A stretch of DNA of 64,000 nucleotides from Streptomyces lydicus (lineage in GTDB: Bacteria > Actinomycetota > Actinomycetes > Streptomycetales > Streptomycetaceae), in the NCBI RefSeq assembly GCF_001729485.1, contig NZ_CP017157.1, positions 7,998,001 to 8,062,000 of the forward strand, given 5' to 3'. Each line of letters opens with the position of its first letter. The stretch's first letter is position 1. The notes under the pieces are model-generated. The model had not been told where the DNA came from and searched no databases. It saw nothing but the letters and a program-made list of their open reading frames with translations. Shown piece after piece: positions 7,615 through 16,497 of the stretch. Both the position numbers and the translations under genes were made by a program.

Positions 7615-9134
7615 CGATCACTCCTGGAGAAGGTGGGCGAGCCGGGTGCGGGGGTGGCGGGCATCCCGGACGCGGGGGTCGGGGGCGTGCCGGGGACGTC
7701 GGACGGGAGGGCTGCGGCGGCGGTCGCGCCGGGTGCGCCCGGGGTGCCGGGGGTGCCGGGGATGCCGGGGGTGCCGGGCGTGCCGAGTGAGCCCGGGGTG
7801 TCGGGTGAGCCGGGGGTGCCGGGGATGCCGGGGATGCCGGGGGTGCCGGGCGTGCCGAGTGAGCCCGGGGTGTCGGCCGGCGCCGCTGCGTCGTCGGGGA
7901 ACACCCAGGCGCGGAAGAGCAGGAACCGCAGGACGGTCGCCGCGAGGTTGGCGGCGACCAGCACGGCGAGTTCGGTGCCGTGCGACGGGTCGCCGCTGGC
8001 GGCGTTGAGCGCGGCGAGCGAGCCGCTGGTCAACACCAGACCGATGGCGAAGACCACCAGCCCCTGCGCCTGATGGCGGACCGCGCGGTCGCGACCCCGC
8101 ACCCCGAAGGTCAGCCGCCGGTTGGCGGCAGTGTTGCCGAGTGCGGACAGCAACAGCGCCGCAGCATTGGCCAGTTGGGAGCCCACGCCGAGCCGGAAGA
8201 GGGAGTACAGGCCGAGGTAGAGCAGGGTGCTGAGCGCCCCGACGACACAGAAGCCCACCAGTTGGCGGGCCAGTCCGCCCGGCACCCCGGACAACTCACG
8301 GTCGCGCGGATCGTCCCCGAACGGCCGGGCCAGCCGGTCCAGCGGCAGCGCCCCGGTCGCCAGCGCCCGCCCCACCCGCCACACGCCCTTGAGGTCGTCG
8401 GTGGCCGTCCGCACGAGGTGCACGGTGCTGCGGGGGTCGTCGACCCAGTCCACCGGCACCTCGTGGATCCGCAGCCCGGCCCGCTCGGCGAGCACCAGCA
8501 GCTCGGTGTCGAAGAACCAGCCGGTGTCCTCCACCATCGGCAGCAGCCGCTCGGCGACATCCCCCCGTATGGCCTTGAAACCGCACTGCGCATCGGTGAA
8601 GCGGGCGGCGAGCGAACCGCGCAGGATCAGGTTGTACGTGCGCGAGATGAACTCCCGCTTCGGGCCGCGGACCACCCGCGCGCTGCGGCTGAGCCGGGAG
8701 CCGATCGCCAGGTCCGAGTGCCCGGAGATCAGCGGCGCGACCAGCGGCAGGAGCGCGTTGAGGTCGGTGGACAGATCGACGTCCATATAGGCCAGCACCG
8801 GCGCCTCGGACAGCGACCACACCGTCCGCAGCGCCCGCCCCCGCCCCTTCTCCTCCAGCCGTACGGCCGTGACCTCGTCGATCGCGTCGTCGAGCCGGGC
8901 GGCGACCTCCGGCGTACGGTCCGTGCTCGCGTTGTCGGCGATGGTGATCCGGAACCCGTAGGGGAAGGTCCGGGCCAGGTGCTCGTGCAGGCGCCGGACG
9001 CACGGTTCGAGGTCGGTCTCCTCGTTGTGGACGGGGATGACCACATCGAGAACCGTGGCGATCTGACCGAGACGCAGATGCTCGCGTGGCGGTAGAGAGC
9101 CCAGTGGCGTGCGGGGCGGCTGTGTCGTCGTCAT
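7611..9134 (-). CDS. Bifunctional GT2 glycosyltransferase-GtrA protein with collagen-like tail
   Basis: 507 residues from the ATG at MTTTQPPRTPLGS. Residues about 25-265 are a family-2 glycosyltransferase of the polyprenyl-phosphate mannosyl/glucosyl synthase type (VIPVHNEETDLEPCV; DxD motif in YMDVDLSTDLN). Residues about 300-420 are a GtrA domain with four membrane segments (LVGFCVVGALSTLLYLGL). The last ~90 residues are low-complexity with Gly-Thr-Pro/Gly-Ile-Pro triplets. It probably forms and flips the lipid-linked sugar for the coupled GT39 gene. The collagen-like tail is not part of either family and is encoded by tandem DNA repeats. Confidence 0.85.
   Translation of the reverse strand: MTTTQPPRTPLGSLPPREHLRLGQIATVLDVVIPVHNEETDLEPCVRRLHEHLARTFPYGFRITIADNASTDRTPEVAARLDDAIDEVTAVRLEEKGRGRALRTVWSLSEAPVLAYMDVDLSTDLNALLPLVAPLISGHSDLAIGSRLSRSARVVRGPKREFISRTYNLILRGSLAARFTDAQCGFKAIRGDVAERLLPMVEDTGWFFDTELLVLAERAGLRIHEVPVDWVDDPRSTVHLVRTATDDLKGVWRVGRALATGALPLDRLARPFGDDPRDRELSGVPGGLARQLVGFCVVGALSTLLYLGLYSLFRLGVGSQLANAAALLLSALGNTAANRRLTFGVRGRDRAVRHQAQGLVVFAIGLVLTSGSLAALNAASGDPSHGTELAVLVAANLAATVLRFLLFRAWVFPDDAAAPADTPGSLGTPGTPGIPGIPGTPGSPDTPGSLGTPGTPGIPGTPGTPGAPGATAAAALPSDVPGTPPTPASGMPATPAPGSPTFSRSDR
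7738..7875 (-). repeat. Tandem repeat encoding the collagen-like tail
   Basis: Short GGTGCC/GGGGATGCC units, with a larger duplication of about 60 bp, encode PGTPG/PGIPG triplets; PGSLGTPGTPGIPG occurs twice. Such tracts change length by slippage, so the tail length may differ between strains. Confidence 0.8.
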
Positions 9135-9212
9135 ACCGTCGACCCTCGCCAACCGCGCTGTCACGACCGTGTGGTGAACCTGTGGCGCGGCTGTGAGTCC
9201 GCGAGATTCCAC

Positions 9213-9260
9213 GGGGTCACGGGGTCACGGGGTCACAGGGTCACAGGGTCACGGGGTCAC
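9213..9260. repeat. Six tandem copies of an 8-bp unit
   Basis: The unit is GGGGTCAC, four exact and two reading AGGGTCAC, with no interruptions. It lies about 80-125 bp upstream of the GT2-GtrA start and downstream of the sensor-kinase stop, so it could space or bind something at the glycosyltransferase promoter. Confidence 0.8.
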
Positions 9261-9352
9261 GATCACGGGCGTCCGCGGGGGCTTCCGGGAAGTGCGCGGG
9301 AGTCCGCGGGGGCGTCCCGGCAGCGTGCGGGAGTCCGCGGGCGCCTTCATGC

Positions 9353-10879
9353 TCAGGAGGGGGCAAGCGCCGCTCTCACCGGTCCGGCCGTCGGGAGCGT
9401 CACCGTGAAGACCGTCCGGCCCGGCACGCTGGCGACGCCGACGGTACCGCCGTGCGCGGCCACCACCGCCTGCACGATCGCCAGCCCGAGCCCCGTGCTT
9501 CCGGCGGCGCGGGACCGCGACGCGTCACCGCGCGCGAAGCGCTCGAAGACATGCGGCAGCAGGTCGGCCGGAATACCGGGCCCGTCATCCTGCACCTCCA
9601 ACTGGACGACGCCTGGGCCGTGGTGCCCACCGCTGCCCGTGGCGCGCAGCCGCGCGGTGACCGTCGTCCCCTCGGGCGTGTGCGTACGGGCGTTGGCCAG
9701 CAGGTTCACCAGAATCTGGTGCAGCCGCCCGCTGTCCCCGTGCACCGGCGCCGGATCGTCCGGCAGCTCCAGCCGCCACCGGTGACCGGGCCCGGCCACC
9801 CGCGCATCGCTCACCGCGTCCACCACCAACGGCGCGAGATCAGTGCTCTCGTACGAGAGCGGGCGTCCGGCGTCCAACCGGGCGAGCAGCAGCAGATCCT
9901 CCACCAGCCCCGTCATCCGCTCCGCCTCCGACTCGATCCGCCCCAGCGCATGGCGGGTCTCCGGCCCCGGCTGCTCCCGTCCGCGCCGGGTCAGCTCGGC
10001 ATACCCCCGGATCGAGGCAAGCGGCGTACGCAACTCATGGCTGGCGTCGGCGACGAACCGCCGCACCCGCATCTCGCTCTCCTGACGGGCCGAGAGCGCC
10101 GAACCGACGTGTCCGAGCATCCGGTTCAGCGCCGCGCCGACCTGCCCTACCTCGGTCCGCGCATCCGCCTCGGCCGCGGGCACCCGTACGTGCAGCGCCA
10201 CCTCGCCCTGGTGCAGCGGCAGTTCGGACACCCGGGTAGCGGTGGCCGCGACCCGGCGCAGCGGCCGCAGCGCGATCCCCACCATGGTGGAACCGGCGAT
10301 GCCGGCCGCGAGCAGCCCGGCGACGGTCAGGCATGCCTCGATGACCACCAACCTGCCGACCGTGCCCTCGACCCCGCCGAGCGGCAGACCGATCACCAGC
10401 GCACCGTTCGTGGCGGACCTCACCCGGTAGTCGCCGAGTCCGGGCAGCTCGGTGGTGTGCGGCGCACCGTCACGCGGAACGGCGTCCAGGGCCGCGGCCT
10501 GCCCGACGGTCAGTGCCGCCAGCCGCTCGCTGGGCAGCCGCCTCGTCGCGTTGCTCAGCTTCGCCCCGACGTCGATCGTGCCGTCCGGTCCGACCCGCGC
10601 GCCCACGGTGCCCAGCGGCTGGCCGCCCATCGCCACGAAGTCGAGCGTCGTCCCGCCCCGCATCGGATCGTGCGGACGCGGCGCCTGCGCCCGCCTCACC
10701 GAGTCCTTCAGCTCGCCGTCCAACTGCCCCTGCAGATAGGAGTGCAGCGCGATGGTCGTCACCGCCCCGATGACGGCCCCGACCACGGCGATCAGCCCGA
10801 CGGCCGACACCACCAGACGCGTCCGCAGCGTCCACCGCCGACGCGGCGCCGGGGCCTCCGGGAGGTACTTCCCCTGCAC
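9353..10879 (-). CDS. Sensor histidine kinase, EnvZ/PhoR-type
   Basis: 508 residues. An N-terminal membrane helix (LVVSAVGLIAVVGAVIGAV), an extracytoplasmic sensor region, and a second membrane helix near residue 180-205 are followed by a HAMP linker, a HisKA domain with the phospho-accepting His in [15 protein letters not shown], and an HATPase domain (N-box LVNLLANARTHT, G-boxes DDGPGIP and GLGLAIV). It starts 6 bp after the response-regulator stop, so the two are co-transcribed. The signal is unknown. Because the next genes on this strand are cell-envelope glycosyltransferases, envelope control is plausible but unproven. Confidence 0.9.
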   Translation of the reverse strand: MQGKYLPEAPAPRRRWTLRTRLVVSAVGLIAVVGAVIGAVTTIALHSYLQGQLDGELKDSVRRAQAPRPHDPMRGGTTLDFVAMGGQPLGTVGARVGPDGTIDVGAKLSNATRRLPSERLAALTVGQAAALDAVPRDGAPHTTELPGLGDYRVRSATNGALVIGLPLGGVEGTVGRLVVIEACLTVAGLLAAGIAGSTMVGIALRPLRRVAATATRVSELPLHQGEVALHVRVPAAEADARTEVGQVGAALNRMLGHVGSALSARQESEMRVRRFVADASHELRTPLASIRGYAELTRRGREQPGPETRHALGRIESEAERMTGLVEDLLLLARLDAGRPLSYESTDLAPLVVDAVSDARVAGPGHRWRLELPDDPAPVHGDSGRLHQILVNLLANARTHTPEGTTVTARLRATGSGGHHGPGVVQLEVQDDGPGIPADLLPHVFERFARGDASRSRAAGSTGLGLAIVQAVVAAHGGTVGVASVPGRTVFTVTLPTAGPVRAALAPS

Positions 10880-10885
10880 CGCCCG

Positions 10886-11680
10886 CTACCCGCCCGGCTT
10901 GATCAGATAGCCCGCGCCCCGACGGGTGTGGATCATCGGCGTCCGGCCGGCGTCGATCTTCCGCCGCAGATACGAGATGTACAGCTCCACGACATTGGCC
11001 TGCCCGCCGAAGTCATAGCTCCAGACCCGGTCGAGGATCTGCGTCTTGCTCAGCACCCGCCGCGGGTTGCGCATCAGATAGCGCAGCAACTCGAACTCGG
11101 TGGCCGTCAGATGGATCTCCTGACCGTCCCGCCACACCTCGTGGCTGTCCTCGTCGAGCACCAGATCGCCCACCGTCAGCCGCGATGCGCTGCGCGCTGC
11201 GGCCGCCCCGGCCCGCCGCAGCAGCCCCCGCAGCCGCGCCACCACCTCTTCCAGGCTGAACGGCTTGGTGACGTAGTCGTCGCCGCCGGCCGTCAGCCCG
11301 GCGATCCGGTCCTCGACCGCGTCCTTCGCGGTCAGGAACAGCACCGGCACGTCCGGCAGATCGCTCCGCAGCCGCGCGAGCACCGTCAGCCCGTCCATGT
11401 CCGGCAGCATGACGTCCAGCAGCACCGCATCCGGCCGCCAACTCCGGGCACAGCGCAGGGCACCGGCTCCGTCCCCCTCCGCGCGGATGTCCCACCCCTC
11501 GTAGCGCAGCGCGAGTGACAACAGATCGGCGAGCGAGGACTCGTCGTCCACGACCAGCACCCTTACGGGACTGCCGTCGGCCCGCAGCAGCTGCGCCGGC
11601 TGCTTGCCCGGTGCGCCCCTGGAGGACGAGGCCGGTGCCGGCACGCGAAAGGACGCTGAGGACGACGAAGTCAGGGTCAT
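10886..11680 (-). CDS. OmpR/PhoB-type response regulator
   Basis: 264 residues with a Ser/Ala-rich N-terminal extension of about 35 residues. The receiver domain (VRVLVVDDESSLADLL; phospho-Asp in DAVLLDVMLPDMDG; Lys in FLTAKD) is followed by a winged-helix DNA-binding domain (EIHLTATEFELLRYLMRNP, YISYLRRKID). It is the first gene of the two-component operon with the sensor kinase 6 bp downstream. Confidence 0.92.
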   Translation of the reverse strand: MTLTSSSSASFRVPAPASSSRGAPGKQPAQLLRADGSPVRVLVVDDESSLADLLSLALRYEGWDIRAEGDGAGALRCARSWRPDAVLLDVMLPDMDGLTVLARLRSDLPDVPVLFLTAKDAVEDRIAGLTAGGDDYVTKPFSLEEVVARLRGLLRRAGAAAARSASRLTVGDLVLDEDSHEVWRDGQEIHLTATEFELLRYLMRNPRRVLSKTQILDRVWSYDFGGQANVVELYISYLRRKIDAGRTPMIHTRRGAGYLIKPGG

Positions 11681-11999
11681 GGCCGGAGCCTGTCGCTTCC
11701 CCGTGAAAGCTCCCTTTCGCCTTTCTGTGAATCTCCTGAGAATTCCCTACGCGGCCCCCCGGCCCCGGCCTCCCCCGCGTCCTCCCCGTCTCCCGCGCGC
11801 CCGGGAACCGACCGTCAACTCCCCTTCCCCGCAACACGGTTCGAGCCATGACCGACCTGGGCCGCCCCCCGCGCGGTCCAGGTCGATCACCACTTCCCAA
11901 AGCATCGCACCCCCCACTGACAATCACCCTGACCAGCACTTCCACCGCCATCCCGGCCCCACAAGCGACCGCGGACGCCGCTCCCCGTACCGTCACCCC
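11681..11999. other. Intergenic region between divergent genes
   Basis: No coding region is supported in these 319 bp. It must hold the promoters for the two-component operon and for the FMN reductase. No clear -35/-10 pair or operator palindrome stands out. Confidence 0.5.
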
Positions 12000-12542
12000 A
12001 TGAGACTCCTCGCCCTCTCCGGCAGTCTGCGTGCCCGCTCCTCCAACGGGGCGGTACTGCGCTCCGCCCTCGACCTCTGGGACGGACCGGCCACCACCAC
12101 GGACATCGGCGCGCTCCCGCACTTCAACCCCGACCTCGACGGCGAGGGCGCCACACCGCCCGCCCCCGTAGCCGCCCTGCGCACCGCCGTCGCCGCCGCC
12201 GACGCGCTGCTCCTCGTCAGCCCCGAGTACGCGCACGGAGTCCCCGGCGTCCTCAAGAACGCGCTCGACTGGCTGGTCAGCAGCGGCGAATGCGTCCACA
12301 AGCCGGTCGCGGTCATCACCGCCTCGCCGTTCCCCACCGGCGGCGACCACGCCAATGCCCAACTCCGGGAAACCCTGCGCATGATGACCGGCGAGGTCGT
12401 CGCGGCCGCGTGTCGTGAGCTGCCCGCCATCGGCCCCAAGACCGACGCCGCCACGGAACGCGTGACGGACGAGCCCACCCTCGCCGACCTGGCCACCGCC
12501 ATGGCTCAGCTGGCCACCGCCGCCGCACCGCGCACCCCCTGA
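12000..12542 (+). CDS. NAD(P)H-dependent FMN reductase-type flavoprotein
   Basis: 180 residues starting MRLLALSGSLRARSSNGAVL, the FMN-phosphate-binding loop of the NADPH-dependent FMN reductase family. LVSPEYAHGVPGVLKNALDWL is the second family signature, contacting the flavin ring. The ATG follows a long open stretch in the same frame that lacks family similarity, so the start is chosen by the conserved beta-strand. It probably reduces quinones, azo compounds or free FMN. Confidence 0.9.
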   Translation: MRLLALSGSLRARSSNGAVLRSALDLWDGPATTTDIGALPHFNPDLDGEGATPPAPVAALRTAVAAADALLLVSPEYAHGVPGVLKNALDWLVSSGECVHKPVAVITASPFPTGGDHANAQLRETLRMMTGEVVAAACRELPAIGPKTDAATERVTDEPTLADLATAMAQLATAAAPRTP

Positions 12543-12578
12543 GCCGCACGGCCTCCCGACCCCGCGGGCCCGGCCCTC

Positions 12579-13454
12579 TCACACCCCGAACAGCCGCGCC
12601 GCGTTCCCGTAACAGACCCCCCGCAGCCACCCCTCACCCATCTCCAGCCGGGTCAGCGCCTCCAGCGCATGGGCGTACCCGTAGGGGATGTTGGGGAAGT
12701 CGCTGCCGAACAGCACCCGGTCGCCGAGTTCCGCGAGCCGGCCGCGTTCCGCCCGGGGGAACGGCGCGTCCCGTTCGGAGAAGTCCGTGAAGGCCATCGT
12801 CGTGTCGAGGTGCACGCCCGGATAGCGCTGCGCGAGGTCGAGGAAGTCGGCGTACTCCGGCATGCCCATGTGCGCGATGATCAGCCGCAGTCGGGGGTGG
12901 CGGGCCAGCACCCGGCCGATCGGCTCGGGACCGGTGTGCTTGCCCGGTGCGGGCCCCGAGCCGCAGTGGATGACCACCGGCACGCCCGCCTCCGCGAGGG
13001 CGCCCCACACCGCGTCGAGCCGCGCGCCGGCCGGGTCGTACGCCCCCACCTGCACATGTGCCTTGAAGACCCGTGCGCCGTCCTCGATCTCGGCCCGCAC
13101 ATACGCCTCGGCACCGTCCTCGGGGAAGAAGGTCGCGGTCCGCAGGCAGTCCGGCGTACGGGCCGCGAAGTCGGCCGCCCAGCCGTTCAGCCACTGCGCC
13201 ATCCCCGGCTTGTGGGGATAGACCATCGACGTGAACGCCCGCACGCCGAAGCCGCGCAGCACCCGCAGCCGCTCGTCCTCCTCGAAGCGGTACGCGATCG
13301 GCCACGTCCGGCCCACCAGCGGCCCGGCGGAGTCGAAGTACGCCCAGACCTTCGCCAGCACCCGTTCCGGCATGAAATGCGTATGCACATCGATCAGCCC
13401 CGGCAGCCCCAACTGCCGCCAGAACGCGCCGACCTGACCGTCACCGTCCGCCAC
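12579..13454 (-). CDS. Amidohydrolase-2 family metal-dependent hydrolase
   Basis: 291 residues. GLIDVHTHFMPERVL is the first metal motif (HxH). FKAHVQVG, VVIHCGSGP and LIIAHMGMPEY give later metal ligands, and FGSDFPN supplies the catalytic Asp near the C-terminus. The fold is a TIM barrel of the amidohydrolase_2/ACMSD-like group (decarboxylases and hydrolases). It is convergent with the FMN reductase. The substrate is not deducible. Confidence 0.85.
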   Translation of the reverse strand: MADGDGQVGAFWRQLGLPGLIDVHTHFMPERVLAKVWAYFDSAGPLVGRTWPIAYRFEEDERLRVLRGFGVRAFTSMVYPHKPGMAQWLNGWAADFAARTPDCLRTATFFPEDGAEAYVRAEIEDGARVFKAHVQVGAYDPAGARLDAVWGALAEAGVPVVIHCGSGPAPGKHTGPEPIGRVLARHPRLRLIIAHMGMPEYADFLDLAQRYPGVHLDTTMAFTDFSERDAPFPRAERGRLAELGDRVLFGSDFPNIPYGYAHALEALTRLEMGEGWLRGVCYGNAARLFGV

Positions 13455-13636
13455 CCCGGGCCCCTCCCGCCGTGTTCCCCGTCGCCCGCACCGTCACGGC
13501 GGGGCCGACCGCGCCGCACGGATTCAGGCCCGGCCGACCGTCCCACCGGCACGCCACCCGCCGGCCGTCTACCTGCACACAGCATCCAATCGCCCCGCCA
13601 GGCCCCGGACAACCCACGGCCCCGCCGGCACCGCCC

Positions 13637-14734
13637 TCAGAACAGCCCCTCCTGCGCCCCCTCCTCCGTCCCGTTCCGCTCCGCCGCCCCGTAGGCGCCG
13701 GCCCGTACCGGCACCGTCGTCACCCGCCCCCGGGCCGTCCCCAGGACCCACCCCGACAACACCCGCGCATCCATCACGGCCACCACCCCGCCCGCGCCCT
13801 CCCCGGCCAACCGCAGATACACATCCGACCCCGCCCCGGCCAGCACCTCCCCCACGATCTCCGCACCCGCCGTCATCCCACCGAGCTCCGCCACCTCGCC
13901 CGGAATGCGGTCGAGCCCGAACAGCTCCGTATGGTCCGCGGCGGCGAACTCCGCCGGCTCCAGCGTCTCCGGCCAGCCGGCCAGCCCCGTGGCCGCCGCG
14001 TGCAACCGCCGCAGCTCGGCGATCCGTTCCGGCACCGGCGGCAGCGCCCCGCGCGCCGCCCGCTTCGCCTCCTTCGCGAACCGGTCGGGCACCGCCAGCG
14101 CACTCCCCAGCAGCGCCTCCGCCCGCCGCGCCGCCATCAGGGGCCCGCGCCCCAGCCACGCATAGGCCACCGCCCCCTGCTCCACCAGGCGCGCCGGCCC
14201 CCGCTCGGCGGCCGTGATCCCCACCTTGAGCAGGCCGGGCCCGAAGTACGCGAGATAGACACCGTACGGACGCGGATCGTCCGCCATCGTGTCCGCGGCC
14301 ACCGAACGCGAACGGTCCAACTGCGCGCAGCGCGCGCACTGGTCCCTGGCACTCGCCCCGTCCAGCTCCGCCGCATACGGGCACACGATCCAGCGGCCAG
14401 CCCGCCGCACGCCCAGGCAGCGCCGCTCGCCCTGCGCCGCGAACGCCAGCGCCTTGCCCGCGGGCAGCATGCTGACCCGCTCCTCACCCCGCTCGGCGCA
14501 GTACCACCCCAGCCGCTGCCCGAACCGCCCCTTCGCCCCCGCCCCCGTCCCCGCGCCCGTCCCCGACCCGGGCCCCGCCCCGGACCCCGGTCGCGACCCA
14601 CCACCTGACCAGCGCGGTCCCGTACATCGCCACACATCGCCAGCGTACGACCACCCACTGACAACGCCCCGCCGCCCACCGACACCACTCGAAGTGAGCC
14701 CGTCGAGACGAGGACCGGCCCCACGCAGCCTCAC
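13637..14734 (-). CDS. DUF2797-domain protein
   Basis: 365 residues. The stretch YAGDVWRCTGPRW near the N-terminus, AQGERRCLGVRRAGRWIVCP, and the CARCAQLDR cysteine cluster match DUF2797 proteins of actinobacteria, which carry likely zinc-binding cysteines. A Gly/Arg-rich, low-complexity segment (about 45-70) interrupts the N-terminal part. LAYFGPGLLKVGITAAERGPARLVEQGAV resembles a GIY-YIG-like segment (YLAYF...KVGIT), so a nuclease-like fold is possible. The first ~25 residues have little character and a GTG just ahead of SGWSYAGD could be the true start. Function is unknown. Confidence 0.75.
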   Translation of the reverse strand: MRLRGAGPRLDGLTSSGVGGRRGVVSGWSYAGDVWRCTGPRWSGGGSRPGSGAGPGSGTGAGTGAGAKGRFGQRLGWYCAERGEERVSMLPAGKALAFAAQGERRCLGVRRAGRWIVCPYAAELDGASARDQCARCAQLDRSRSVAADTMADDPRPYGVYLAYFGPGLLKVGITAAERGPARLVEQGAVAYAWLGRGPLMAARRAEALLGSALAVPDRFAKEAKRAARGALPPVPERIAELRRLHAAATGLAGWPETLEPAEFAAADHTELFGLDRIPGEVAELGGMTAGAEIVGEVLAGAGSDVYLRLAGEGAGGVVAVMDARVLSGWVLGTARGRVTTVPVRAGAYGAAERNGTEEGAQEGLF

Positions 14735-14771
14735 CTCCGGGCCTCACCGCCGGGGCCTCACCTCCGGGGCC

Positions 14772-15191
14772 TCACATCCGGGATCTCAGCACGTCGACCT
14801 CACAGTCCGGCGCGAACGGGTCGAAGCCGTGCTCGACCAGCCAGCGAACCACGAGCAGGCTACGCAGCGACCACCACGCGCGGATCACGTCGAGGTCGAC
14901 GTCGGTGCCGTAGCCGGCGACGACGTCGCCGAGGTGCTCCTCGTGTCCGAGCGTCAAGGTGGCGAGGTCGAACAAGGCGTCACCCTGGCCCGCCTCGGAC
15001 CAGTCGATGATGCCCGTGATCTCGTCGCCGTCGACGAACACATGAGAGATCTGCAGGTCCCCGTGCGTGAACATCGGAGTCCACGGCCGGAGCGCGGCCT
15101 CGGCGACCTGGCGGTTGCGGGTGACCAGGTCGGCGGGCAGGACACCGTTCGTCACGAGCCACGCGCACTCGCCGTCGAGATCCGCCGCCAA
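14772..15191 (-). pseudogene. Aminoglycoside phosphotransferase-like kinase, C-terminal remnant
   Basis: Only about 139 residues remain. FTHGDLQISHVFVD carries the catalytic HGD and ITGIIDWSEAGQGDALFDLA carries the metal-binding IIDWxxA, which together define the APH/ChoK-like fold. Intact members are roughly 250-300 residues with an N-terminal ATP-binding lobe; no such lobe is found in any frame upstream to about 15370. It is therefore a truncated gene, unlikely to phosphorylate anything. Confidence 0.7.
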
Positions 15192-15370
15192 CGCGTCGAG
15201 GCCCCGGCTGCCCCGGCCGGGCTATCCATGCCGACCAGGATCCCGGGCGGCCGTCCACGCCGCCGGGATTATTGCGGGCACGTGCACGGCTGACCGCGTC
15301 CCGCTGCCGGCGGCCCCGTACCGGACACCGACCGCCGACCGGGTCAAGGCCACCCCTTCTGCCAGGAGTC

Positions 15371-16453
15371 CTAGGCCCCCAGCCCCAGCCCCTCCCCCAC
15401 GGCCCCCCGGAACGTGCTCCGATAGGCCCGCGGCGACACCCCCAGCGCCGACTGCAGATGCTGGCGCAGTGAGGCCGCCGTCCCGAAGCCCGCCTCGGCC
15501 GCGATCCGGTCGACCGTCAGGTCCGTCTCCTCCAGCAACTGCCGTGCGTGCTCGATCCGTTGCCGGGTCAGCCACTGCAGCGGCGAGATCCCGACCTCCT
15601 CCCGGAACCGCCGGGTGAAGGTCCGTACGCTCATCGACTCCCGCGCCGCCAGCTCCCGCAGCGACAGCGGCCGGTCCAGGTGCTCCAGCGCCCAGGCCCG
15701 CGCCGCACCCGTCGACGACACCTGCGGCTCGGCCATCGGCCGCCGTACGTACTGCGCCTGGCCGCCCTCCCGGTGCGGCGGCACGACGGTCCGCCGCGCC
15801 ACGTCGTTGGCCACCGCGGCCCCGTGATCACACCGCACCATGTGCAGGCACAGGTCGATCCCCGACGCGACCCCGGCCGCCGTCAGCACGTCCCCCTCAT
15901 CCGTGTAGAGCACGTCCGGGTCCAGCTCGACCCCCGGGAACAGCCGCCGGAAGTCGTCCACCGACCGCCAGTGCGTCGTGGCCCGCCGCCCGTCCAGCAG
16001 CCCGGCCGCGGCCAGTACGAACGCCCCGGTGCAGATCGACGCGATCCGCGTCCCCGGCCGGATCCGCCGCAGCGCGTCGGCCATCCCCTCGCTCAGCAGG
16101 CCGGCGCACCGCTCCTCCCCCAGGTCGTAGTCGCTGCCGGAGGCCGGTACGACCAGGGTGTCGGCCTCCGCCAGGGCCTCCGGACCGTGCGCCACATTCA
16201 CCGTGAAGTCGGTGTCCGTACGCACCTCACCGGGCCGCAACGCGCAGGTCACCAGCTCGTACAGCCGCTCCCCGGACGCCGACCGGGCCTCGCCGAAGAT
16301 CCGGTGCACGATCCCCACCTCGATCGGCAGCATCCCGTCCCGCACCAGCACCGCCACCCGGTGCCGCCGCCCTCCGGGCAGTCCTGCTCCGCCACCCGCG
16401 CCACCGATTCCCCGCACACCACCCATGGCCCGATCCTTGCACACTATGGCCAT
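15371..16453 (-). CDS. GlxA-type AraC regulator (DJ-1/PfpI domain plus AraC HTH)
   Basis: 360 residues if started at MAIVCKDRAMGG; the second Met, nine codons on, is also possible. Residues about 30-200 are a DJ-1/PfpI-like domain (RVAVLVRDGMLPIEVGIVHRI; SICTGAFVLAAAGLLDGR, in which the Cys is the nucleophile-elbow position). The C-terminus has two AraC HTH motifs (LSLRELAARESMSVRTFTR and VDRIAAEAGFGTAASLRQH). It is divergent from an NAD(P)H-dependent oxidoreductase with a 44-bp gap, and probably controls it in response to a small reactive ligand. Confidence 0.9.
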   Translation of the reverse strand: MAIVCKDRAMGGVRGIGGAGGGAGLPGGRRHRVAVLVRDGMLPIEVGIVHRIFGEARSASGERLYELVTCALRPGEVRTDTDFTVNVAHGPEALAEADTLVVPASGSDYDLGEERCAGLLSEGMADALRRIRPGTRIASICTGAFVLAAAGLLDGRRATTHWRSVDDFRRLFPGVELDPDVLYTDEGDVLTAAGVASGIDLCLHMVRCDHGAAVANDVARRTVVPPHREGGQAQYVRRPMAEPQVSSTGAARAWALEHLDRPLSLRELAARESMSVRTFTRRFREEVGISPLQWLTRQRIEHARQLLEETDLTVDRIAAEAGFGTAASLRQHLQSALGVSPRAYRSTFRGAVGEGLGLGA

Positions 16454-16497
16454 CCAGCCACTCGTTCGGCGTCCACACCCCCGCCGACAGTGGAGTC

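Noticed and set aside
9213..9260. CRISPR-like array
   Set aside because: Units are 8 bp without spacers and no cas genes are near. It is a simple tandem repeat. No CRISPR array was found in the window.
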